Part shown: piece by piece, positions 6,334-11,725 of the stretch | Layout of the letters: the number at the start of each line of letters is the position of its first letter | How positions within the stretch are numbered: position 1 is the stretch's first letter | Origin: Clostridiales bacterium | Lineage (GTDB): Bacteria > Bacillota > Clostridia > Lachnospirales > Lachnospiraceae | Assembly (NCBI GenBank): GCA_019420405.1 | Contig: JAHZHF010000073.1 | Span: 1-11,725 of the forward strand | Direction of reading: 5' to 3' | Length of the DNA stretch: 11,725 nucleotides | Made by a program: the position numbers and the translations under genes | The notes under the pieces: generated by a model | Databases searched by the model: none | What the model was told of the DNA's origin: nothing | Seen by the model: only the letters and a program-made list of their open reading frames with translations

Positions 6334-6351
6334 AGTTAGTTAAACCTAACT
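6334..6351. promoter_or_regulatory. Palindromic operator at the enolase transcription start
   Basis: AGTTAG-N6-CTAACT is a perfect 6-bp inverted repeat with the same half-sites and same spacer as the operator core at 203-220 in front of the DUF2325 gene, and it sits at the same place relative to its promoter. One repressor, probably of a metal-sensing family, may act on both; this is inferred from the match. Confidence 0.5.
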
Positions 6352-6368
6352 TTATGTGAATCATTCAT

Positions 6369-6427
6369 GGAACCTCCTTTTGCCCTGATATGCCTGATAC
6401 AGGGCAGAAGAGTTCCGGGAAAGGAAG
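6369..6427 (+). promoter_or_regulatory. Enolase leader with possible mutually exclusive stems over the ribosome binding site
   Basis: TGCCCTG at 6381-6387 pairs perfectly with CAGGGCA at 6400-6406, and GGAAC at 6369-6373 pairs with GTTCC at 6412-6416 outside it. CCTCCTTT at 6373-6380 can instead pair at 7 of 8 positions with AAAGGAAG at 6420-6427, which is the enolase Shine-Dalgarno region. The outer stem and the anti-Shine-Dalgarno pairing cross each other, so only one can form in a nested fold. I recognise no known riboswitch or protein site. Confidence 0.3.
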
Positions 6428-6435
6428 AAACAGAT

Positions 6436-7719
6436 ATGGATTATTTAAAGATTGAAAAAGTAATTGGAAGGGAAATTATTGATTCCAGAGGCAATCCTAC
6501 GGTTGAGGCGGAAGTGCATCTTGCGGATGGAACCGTGGCGAGAGGTGCGGCTCCCAGCGGCGCTTCCACAGGGGAGTTCGAGGCGCTGGAGCTTAGAGAT
6601 GGAGACAGGAGCAGGTTTGGCGGAAAGGGCGTTTCCAAAGCCGTGGAGAATATAAATACAGTGATAAACAGCGTACTCTGCGGCATGCGGGCGGACGATA
6701 CCTATGCAATAGACCGGGCGATGATCGAGGCGGACGGGACAAAAGACAAGTCAAAACTGGGCGCAAATGCGATCCTGGCCGTATCCATCGCGTGCGCGAG
6801 AGCTGCGGCGGCTTCCCTGGAGATCCCACTTTACCGCTTTCTGGGAGGCATAAACGCGAACCGCCTTCCGGTACCGATGATGAATATCTTAAACGGAGGG
6901 GCTCATGCGGCAAATACTGTGGATGTGCAGGAATTTATGATCATGCCGGCCGGAGCGGGAAGCTTTACGGAAGGGCTGAGGTGGTGTACGGAGGTGTTCC
7001 ATGCACTTGCGGCTCTCCTGAAATCAAAAGGGCTGGCGACAGCAGTCGGAGACGAAGGCGGATTTGCCCCGGATCTGGGCAGCGACGAGGAGGCGGTTGA
7101 GTATATCCTGCAGGCTGTGCGTGACACGGGATATGAGCCGGGAAAAGACTTTGTCCTTGCAATGGACGCGGCTTCGAGCGAGTGGAAGAGTGGGAAAAAG
7201 GGCGAATATGTGCTTCCGAAGTGCGGGAAGAGATTTACGTCCGCAGAACTTGTAGAACACTGGAAAGCACTGGTTGAGAAATATCCGATCTACTCTATTG
7301 AGGATGGCCTGGATGAGGAAGACTGGGAAGGATGGCAGCTCATGACCAAAGAGCTGGGGGATAAAGTCCAGCTTGTGGGAGATGATCTGTTTGTAACGAA
7401 CACAGAACGTCTGAAAAAGGGAATCGACATGGGCTGCGGCAATTCAATTCTGATTAAGTTAAACCAGATCGGCTCCGTGTCAGAGACATTGGAGGCTATT
7501 AAAATGGCCCATAAGGCAGGTTACACGGCGGTAACATCTCACCGTTCCGGCGAAACGGAGGATACGACAATTGCCGATTTGGCGGTGGCACTTAATACGG
7601 GACAGATCAAGACGGGGGCGCCGAGCAGGAGCGAACGTGTGGCGAAGTATAACCAGCTGATTCGGATAGAGGAGGAGCTGGGGGCAGGGGCAGTGTACCC
7701 GGGATTTGAGGCATTTTAG
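6436..7719 (+). CDS. eno: Enolase (phosphopyruvate hydratase)
   Basis: Converts 2-phosphoglycerate to phosphoenolpyruvate in glycolysis; cytoplasmic, magnesium-dependent. At 427 residues it is the standard length and every catalytic block is present: REIIDSRGNPTVE (12-24), the mobile loop PSGASTGEFEA (40-50), NGGAHAANTVDVQEFMIMP (153-171, E166), GDEGGFAP (205-212, E207), metal ligands D244, E289 (SIEDG) and D316 (VGDD), the base K341 (ILIKLNQIG), SHRSGE (368-373) and K392 (IKTGAPSRSE). The start is ATG 6436, preceded by AAGGAAG eight bases upstream; an in-frame ATG at 6367 would add 23 non-homologous residues and has no site. It is transcribed alone from its own promoter, which carries a metal-repressor-like palindrome, and has an unusual leader. 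Transcription probably ends at the 20-bp hairpin immediately after the stop codon. Confidence 0.98.
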   Translation: MDYLKIEKVIGREIIDSRGNPTVEAEVHLADGTVARGAAPSGASTGEFEALELRDGDRSRFGGKGVSKAVENINTVINSVLCGMRADDTYAIDRAMIEADGTKDKSKLGANAILAVSIACARAAAASLEIPLYRFLGGINANRLPVPMMNILNGGAHAANTVDVQEFMIMPAGAGSFTEGLRWCTEVFHALAALLKSKGLATAVGDEGGFAPDLGSDEEAVEYILQAVRDTGYEPGKDFVLAMDAASSEWKSGKKGEYVLPKCGKRFTSAELVEHWKALVEKYPIYSIEDGLDEEDWEGWQLMTKELGDKVQLVGDDLFVTNTERLKKGIDMGCGNSILIKLNQIGSVSETLEAIKMAHKAGYTAVTSHRSGETEDTTIADLAVALNTGQIKTGAPSRSERVAKYNQLIRIEEELGAGAVYPGFEAF

Positions 7720-7721
7720 TA

Positions 7722-7764
7722 GATTGGGGACGTAGTAAAATCGCATTTTACTACGTCCCCAATC
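7722..7764. repeat. Perfect 20-bp palindrome filling the eno/merR convergent gap
   Basis: GATTGGGGACGTAGTAAAAT at 7722-7741 and its exact reverse complement at 7745-7764 flank a CGC loop. The unit starts two bases after the eno stop and ends five bases before the stop of the convergent MerR-RDD gene. There is no T-run on either strand, so it is not a textbook terminator, although so stable a stem could stop or protect both transcripts. GGGGACGTAG-type ends recall REP-like palindromes mobilised by Y1 (RAYT) transposases; that link is from memory and unproven. No such transposase lies in the window. Confidence 0.75.
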
Positions 7765-7769
7765 GAGTT

Positions 7770-9329
7770 TCAGGGTGTCCCAAACCCTTCCTGTGTCCCG
7801 GAATCCATCGAGAAATCCACGCTAAACTGCGCATCTTCCCCGTACACCGGCTCCAGCACATAAGTCTCATATGATCCGTACGTCAGATCGTATCCGCTGT
7901 AATTAAAATCACAGGTCAGAGTAACTCCCGCGGATGTGAACGTAAAGTCCTCGAAGAAAGATGCTTTCTCTTTGATCTTTTCAAAAATCTCTTCCGGAGT
8001 ATCCGGCTGGAAGGAGTAGTCTTCCTGTGCGCAGATATAGGAGACCGCCGCCAGAGCCATGCTTTCTCCGTAGGATGAGATCTTTACATTTCTGTTTTCT
8101 ACAGAATAAGTAAATCCGACTTCTGTAAGTGAACCGTCTTTTTCCGTAAACCGGAATTCCGGGAGCGGAGCAAACTCCTCAGCCGGCGTGCTGTAGGGTT
8201 TGCCTGGGCTTTTTGTCCATTCCCCGTTCTGATCCAGATACTGGGCGGAATCGGGAATCCCTCCGAGTCCCATGGAGAAGGAGGACGGGAGGTTTAACTG
8301 GTGTTCGATCCCGAAGAAATCCTGGGAATCGTTGAAATTCTCACAGAACTGTGCTGCTGTGAGAGGCGCGCGGTTGGTCGGGAGCGCGGCCATGTGGTTC
8401 AGGTGAGAGGTTAAAAGCATGCAAAGCGGAGTCAGCGCCAGCCAGGCCAGGATTCCAAGAGGAAGGTTTTCGGACTTTAAGTGCAGGATGGAGTTTTCCT
8501 CCCAGTAAAGCGTCTCCTCCTGTTTGCACGCTTTATATGATTTGTACAGGCGGATAAGCCAGTATATGGGGATAAAGAAACCATAACCTTTCCTTATCAC
8601 ATCCCAGGTACGTCTGAACGCTTCTTTGTAGGTGAGTTTTTTCCCGCCGGGCGCCGTTACCTTAAGGCCAAAACAGAGCTTGCCCGGAGTCGTTCCTGTC
8701 AGTGTGAGGAAGAGGGGCTCAATCAGAAGCGTCATTCCGCACTGAGTGACCATGCTCAGCAGACCACTGAGAAACAGTACGAAGAGAAACTGAGAGTTCA
8801 GGGAAGCTTCGGATTCAATATTCACGCCTAGTACAAGAGCGCCGAATGCATCGACGATCAGTGAATAGAGCATAAAGTCAATATCCCGGGCAAAAAAACG
8901 TCTCCACGGAGCAGTCACCTTGGGGACAGAATCCTCCTTTAGCTCCGGCGGAGTGCTGTGCTGAGGCACGCTTAAGAGATCAAGGTAATGCTGCGCGTCA
9001 AATGTTTTATAGGCTGCATGATCCCGGCAGATCTGTTCGCAGATTTCCCGGCACTGGACAAGTCCGGCTTCCTCTTCCTCCAGGTGCTTGAGATGATTCA
9101 GAAGTACTTCATCAAGCTGCCGGGTGCCATCAGCCACGGCACGGATGGCATCCAGGCTCAGATGGAGGGTGCGGAGCAGGCGGATGCGTTTGAGTGTTTC
9201 CAGATCTTTTTCTGTATAATTTCTGTATCCGTTTGAGTCACGGGCCGGAGTTAAAAGTCCTTCCGATTCATAGAAGCGGATGTTGGCCCGGGTCATTCCA
9301 GATAAGTTTTCAATTTCTTTGATTGTCAT
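7770..9329 (-). CDS. MerR-type DNA-binding domain fused to an RDD-family membrane protein
   Basis: The 519 residues begin with a full MerR winged-helix domain (1-68: TIKEIENLSGMTRANIRFYESEGLL, NGYRNYTEKDLETLKRI, LSLDAIRAV). A dimerisation-type helix follows (72-104) with cysteines at 93, 97 and 101. Residues 140-285 match the RDD fold: WRRFFARDIDFMLYSLIVDAF (142-162), GTTPGKLCFGLKV (212-224) and a Lys-rich loop ending YWEENSI (275-281). Hydrophobic stretches lie at about 150-169, 181-209, 249-260 and 288-309. Residues 310-519 are soluble, rich in aromatic and acidic residues, and I recognise no domain there. The Lys/Arg-rich loops 212-248 and 260-286 favour the cytoplasm, which would place the C-terminal part outside, but topology is not settled. 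The start follows AAGGGGG eight bases upstream. It is an uninterrupted frame, so a true fusion, and is probably a membrane-anchored one-component regulator. Target and signal are unknown. Confidence 0.85.
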   Translation of the reverse strand: MTIKEIENLSGMTRANIRFYESEGLLTPARDSNGYRNYTEKDLETLKRIRLLRTLHLSLDAIRAVADGTRQLDEVLLNHLKHLEEEEAGLVQCREICEQICRDHAAYKTFDAQHYLDLLSVPQHSTPPELKEDSVPKVTAPWRRFFARDIDFMLYSLIVDAFGALVLGVNIESEASLNSQFLFVLFLSGLLSMVTQCGMTLLIEPLFLTLTGTTPGKLCFGLKVTAPGGKKLTYKEAFRRTWDVIRKGYGFFIPIYWLIRLYKSYKACKQEETLYWEENSILHLKSENLPLGILAWLALTPLCMLLTSHLNHMAALPTNRAPLTAAQFCENFNDSQDFFGIEHQLNLPSSFSMGLGGIPDSAQYLDQNGEWTKSPGKPYSTPAEEFAPLPEFRFTEKDGSLTEVGFTYSVENRNVKISSYGESMALAAVSYICAQEDYSFQPDTPEEIFEKIKEKASFFEDFTFTSAGVTLTCDFNYSGYDLTYGSYETYVLEPVYGEDAQFSVDFSMDSGTQEGFGTP

Positions 9330-9352
9330 GGTAAAAACCCCCTTGCTGTTCT

Positions 9353-9382
9353 ATCTTATCTGAGCCAAGTATAGGGTGTCAA
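9353..9382 (-). promoter_or_regulatory. Promoter of the MerR-RDD gene
   Basis: Read on the minus strand: a perfect TTGACA (9382-9377), 18 bases, then TAAGAT (9358-9353). The spacer is slightly longer than optimal and begins CCCTATAC, which recalls the elongated, imperfect promoters that MerR proteins remodel, so autoregulation is plausible. I found no clean dyad within the spacer. Confidence 0.55.
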
Positions 9383-9406
9383 CCTCCTTTACAGTCAAGT
9401 TAAATC

Positions 9407-9435
9407 TTGAAAATCATGCACGTTTATCATACAAT
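9407..9435 (+). promoter_or_regulatory. Sigma-A promoter of the nucleotidyltransferase gene
   Basis: TTGAAA at 9407-9412 (5/6) and TACAAT at 9430-9435 (5/6) are separated by exactly 17 bases. It diverges from the MerR-RDD promoter, with about 25 bases between the two -35 elements, so one bound regulator could influence both directions. Confidence 0.65.
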
Positions 9436-9510
9436 GAAACGGGAAAAGGCGCGGAGAGTGAAAAAACGCGCATTCCGAAGAGGATATTAGATTTCAGGAG
9501 GGCATATGCA

Positions 9511-10431
9511 ATGAAGAAACCGGTTTTAGTTATCATGGCGGCAGGTATGGGAAGCCGATACGGCGGGCTGAAACAGATCGACCCGGTGGATAGAGAGGGA
9601 CATATTATCATGGATTTCTCGATCTACGACGCAAAACGCGCAGGATTTGAGAAAGTGGTATTCATTATTAAAAAAGAAAATGAGGCTGATTTCAAAGAAG
9701 CGGTTGGGAAACGGATTGAGAAAGTGATGGAAGCAGCATATGTATTCCAGGAGCTTGAGAATATTCCGGAAGGCTTTGAGATTCCGGAGGGACGCGTGAA
9801 GCCGTGGGGAACCGCTCATGCGGTGTTGAGCGCCATCAGTGAGATCGACGGGCCGTTCGCCGTGATCAACGCAGACGATTATTACGGACGTCATGCATTT
9901 CAGACCATCTATGACTATCTGACGACACATGAGGATGACGATAAATACCGTTATACAATGGTGGGATACCGTCTGAAAAATACAGTGACAGACAATGGGC
10001 ATGTGGCGAGAGGCGTGTGCGGACTGAATGCGGATAATGAGCTGGTCAGCGTGACCGAGCGCACCCGGATTGAGAAGAGGGACGGCGGCATCGCATATTC
10101 CGAGGACGACGGAGCAACCTGGAATGCGATCGACGGCGATACTCTTGTGTCCATGAATATGTGGGGCTTTACACGCAGTATCCTGGATGAGATCCAGTCA
10201 GGATTCCCGGCATTTCTTGAAAAAGGGCTGAAAGAAAACCCGATGAAATGCGAGTATTTCCTTCCGGCAGTAGTCAGCAGCCTGCTTGAGGAGGGGCGCG
10301 CTGCGGTGAAGGTGCTGGAGTCCGAGGATAAGTGGTACGGCGTTACATATAAGGAAGATAAGCCTGTTGTTGTGGCGGCGGTTCAGTCGTTAAAGGACGA
10401 GGGACTTTATCCGCAGAAGCTGTGGGAATAA
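9511..10431 (+). CDS. Sugar-phosphate nucleotidyltransferase family protein
   Basis: The 306-residue cytoplasmic protein has the NTP-transferase (GT-A-like) fold of sugar-1-phosphate pyrophosphorylases. The nucleotide-binding loop MAAGMGSRYGGLKQIDP (9-25) carries the pyrophosphorylase R16 and K21. KPWGTAHAVLSA (97-108) is the second nucleotide contact, and VINADDYYG (118-126) carries the metal-binding aspartates. NMWGF (216-220) and KWYGVTY (274-280) are later conserved blocks. Such enzymes join a sugar 1-phosphate to UTP, GTP, CTP or dTTP and release pyrophosphate; the sugar and base cannot be read from sequence. Being followed by galE suggests UDP-glucose, UDP-galactose or their N-acetyl forms, as inference. 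ATG 9511 is preferred because CAGGAGGG lies at 9495-9502; the frame opens further upstream to 9376, but that would overlap the promoter. No terminator is evident before galE, so partial read-through is likely. Confidence 0.85.
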   Translation: MKKPVLVIMAAGMGSRYGGLKQIDPVDREGHIIMDFSIYDAKRAGFEKVVFIIKKENEADFKEAVGKRIEKVMEAAYVFQELENIPEGFEIPEGRVKPWGTAHAVLSAISEIDGPFAVINADDYYGRHAFQTIYDYLTTHEDDDKYRYTMVGYRLKNTVTDNGHVARGVCGLNADNELVSVTERTRIEKRDGGIAYSEDDGATWNAIDGDTLVSMNMWGFTRSILDEIQSGFPAFLEKGLKENPMKCEYFLPAVVSSLLEEGRAAVKVLESEDKWYGVTYKEDKPVVVAAVQSLKDEGLYPQKLWE

Positions 10432-10489
10432 CATGCAACATTTTTACCAGTATATGAGCTAAAAATATAAAGCTTTTTCCAGGCCCGAG

Positions 10490-10498
10490 TGGTATACT
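10490..10498 (+). promoter_or_regulatory. Extended -10 promoter of galE
   Basis: TGGTATACT (TGG at 10490-10492, TATACT at 10493-10498) is a strong extended -10 with no good -35 upstream. The leader of about 50 bases contains a perfect 7-bp stem, AGCGGAA/TTCCGCT, at 10509-10515 and 10522-10528, ahead of the ribosome binding site. Confidence 0.5.
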
Positions 10499-10556
10499 GG
10501 ACGAAGAAAGCGGAAGAGAGATTCCGCTGGCGGCATAAAATAAAGGAGGATGTATC

Positions 10557-11573
10557 ATGGCAATCTTAGTAACAGGCGGCGCCGGATTTATCGGCAGCCA
10601 TACATGTGTGGAACTCTTAAACGCAGGGTATGACGTGGCAGTTGTTGACAATCTGTACAACGCGTCGGAGAAAGCACTGGAGAGAGTGAAGCAGATCACA
10701 GGGAAGGATCTCAGATTTTATAAGGTGGACATCCGTGACAAAGAAGGATTAAACGAAGTATTTGATAAGGAAGATGTGGAATCGGTGATCCATTTTGCCG
10801 GACTTAAGGCAGTAGGGGAATCCGTGCAGAAACCGCTGGAGTACTATGAGAACAACATCGGCGGAACAATTACTCTTTGCGATGTTATGAGAAATCACGG
10901 CGTGAAAAATATCATTTTCAGCTCATCGGCTACGGTATACGGAGATCCGGCGTTCATTCCGATCACGGAGGAGTGTCCGAAGGGAACCTGCACGAACCCG
11001 TACGGATGGACGAAGTGGATGCTGGAGCAGATTCTGACAGACCTTCACACGGCAGATCCGGAGTGGAATGTAGTGCTCTTAAGATACTTTAACCCCATCG
11101 GAGCACACAAGAGCGGTCTCATCGGCGAGGATCCGAAGGGAATCCCGAACAATCTGATGCCGTACATCACGCAGGTTGCCATCGGAAAGCTGGAGTGCCT
11201 GGGGGTATTCGGAAACGATTACGACACGCCGGACGGAACCGGAGTGCGCGATTATATCCACGTGGTAGATTTGGCGGTCGGACATGTGCGCGCTGTTGAG
11301 AAGTTACGTGAGAAAGCGGGCGTATCCGTTTACAATCTCGGAACCGGAAACGGATATTCTGTCCTGGATATGGTGAAGGCATTCTCCAAAGCCTGCGGAA
11401 AGGAGATACCGTATCAGATTAAACCGCGCCGTGCCGGAGATATCGCCACATGCTACTGTGATGCGACAAAGGCAAAAGAAGAGCTGCATTGGGTGGCAGA
11501 GCGCGGCCTGGAGGAGATGTGTGAGGATTCCTGGAGATGGCAGAGCCAGAATCCGAATGGATATAATGACTGA
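10557..11573 (+). CDS. galE: UDP-glucose 4-epimerase
   Basis: Interconverts UDP-glucose and UDP-galactose (in some members also the N-acetyl forms) using tightly bound NAD; cytoplasmic, Leloir pathway and polysaccharide precursor supply. At 338 residues it has the family's normal length. The Rossmann motif TGGAGFIG (6-13), VDNLYN (30-35), D58 with IR (58-60), and HFAGLKAVGES (79-89) are present. The catalytic triad S124, Y149 and K153 (SSSATVYG, NPYGWTK) has the same numbering as the E. coli enzyme. Downstream are RYFNPIGAH, GTGVRDYIHVVDLA and NLGTGNGYSV. The start is fixed by AAAGGAGGA six bases upstream. It lies 125 bases after the nucleotidyltransferase gene and has its own extended -10 promoter. 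The stop codon is followed after one base by repeat copy 3. Nothing in the sequence suggests loss of function. Confidence 0.97.
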   Translation: MAILVTGGAGFIGSHTCVELLNAGYDVAVVDNLYNASEKALERVKQITGKDLRFYKVDIRDKEGLNEVFDKEDVESVIHFAGLKAVGESVQKPLEYYENNIGGTITLCDVMRNHGVKNIIFSSSATVYGDPAFIPITEECPKGTCTNPYGWTKWMLEQILTDLHTADPEWNVVLLRYFNPIGAHKSGLIGEDPKGIPNNLMPYITQVAIGKLECLGVFGNDYDTPDGTGVRDYIHVVDLAVGHVRAVEKLREKAGVSVYNLGTGNGYSVLDMVKAFSKACGKEIPYQIKPRRAGDIATCYCDATKAKEELHWVAERGLEEMCEDSWRWQSQNPNGYND

Positions 11574-11574
11574 T

Positions 11575-11725
11575 TTCAGCTATTTAGTGCACTAACAGTT
11601 TCCGTTCAAAAACGTCCGGAATCGGATCGGATATTTCGTAACGCGTATTCTGATGAAGGGACAGGAGTTCCATGCTTCGTTCCGGAATCTGGGAAGAATC
11701 TAAGAATCCGAAGAGTTGTTTAAGG
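11575..11725 (+). repeat. Dispersed intergenic repeat, copy 3 (cut by window end)
   Basis: It starts TTCAGCTATTTAGT one base after the galE stop. It contains the 12-base palindrome TTAGTGCACTAA (11584-11595) and the conserved core ending AACGTCCGGAATCGG at 11605-11625. It then has CGCGTATTCTG and GTTCCGGAATCTGGGAA blocks that match copy 1 in the same order. The match to copy 1 extends at least to about 11700. Its far end is not in the window. Confidence 0.75.

Noticed and set aside
10463..10480. A/T-rich stretch after the nucleotidyltransferase gene as a terminator
   Set aside because: Only a 4-bp AGCT pairing precedes the T-run, too weak to call.

Overview
The window looks like chromosomal housekeeping DNA from a low-to-mid G+C Firmicute, most likely a gut Lachnospiraceae-type Clostridium relative. 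The grounds are sigma-A-type promoters, strong AGGAGG-type ribosome binding sites, a CBS-domain family II pyrophosphatase, a DUF2325 protein, an Rpn-family nuclease relic and the style of the GalE and enolase sequences. The species cannot be fixed from the sequence alone. I see no rRNA, tRNA, CRISPR array, phage gene or intact transposase.

Layout. Positions 1-128 hold a minus-strand copy of a dispersed intergenic repeat. Next come a metal-regulation-like promoter (Fur-like box, sigma-A promoter, 10-bp palindrome) and a small cysteine-rich DUF2325 gene (269-550). A broken Rpn-family nuclease gene follows (794-1605), with its catalytic centre deleted. On the minus strand is a short two-domain S1 RNA-binding protein (1802-2515) with its own terminator and promoter. 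A second repeat copy (2624-2718), bounded by inverted repeats, precedes a structured leader and a three-gene plus-strand operon: ppaC pyrophosphatase, flavin reductase and threonine aldolase (2933-6249). Enolase (6436-7719) has its own promoter, overlapped by the same palindrome type as the DUF2325 promoter. A perfect 20-bp hairpin fills the gap between enolase and a convergent gene for a MerR-type regulator fused to an RDD membrane domain (7770-9329). That gene diverges from a sugar-nucleotidyltransferase-like gene (9511-10431), which is followed by galE (10557-11573) and a third repeat copy running off the window.

How the genes fit together. Pyrophosphatase and enolase are central-metabolism enzymes. 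The nucleotidyltransferase and GalE plausibly act together in UDP-sugar supply. The threonine aldolase start overlaps the flavin reductase stop, so the two are translationally coupled.

The items most worth a second look are: the membrane-anchored MerR-RDD regulator; the shared AGTTAG-N6-CTAACT operator in front of DUF2325 and enolase; a possible switching leader on enolase; the three-copy intergenic repeat with an inverted-repeat-bounded short form; and the perfect palindrome at 7722-7764.
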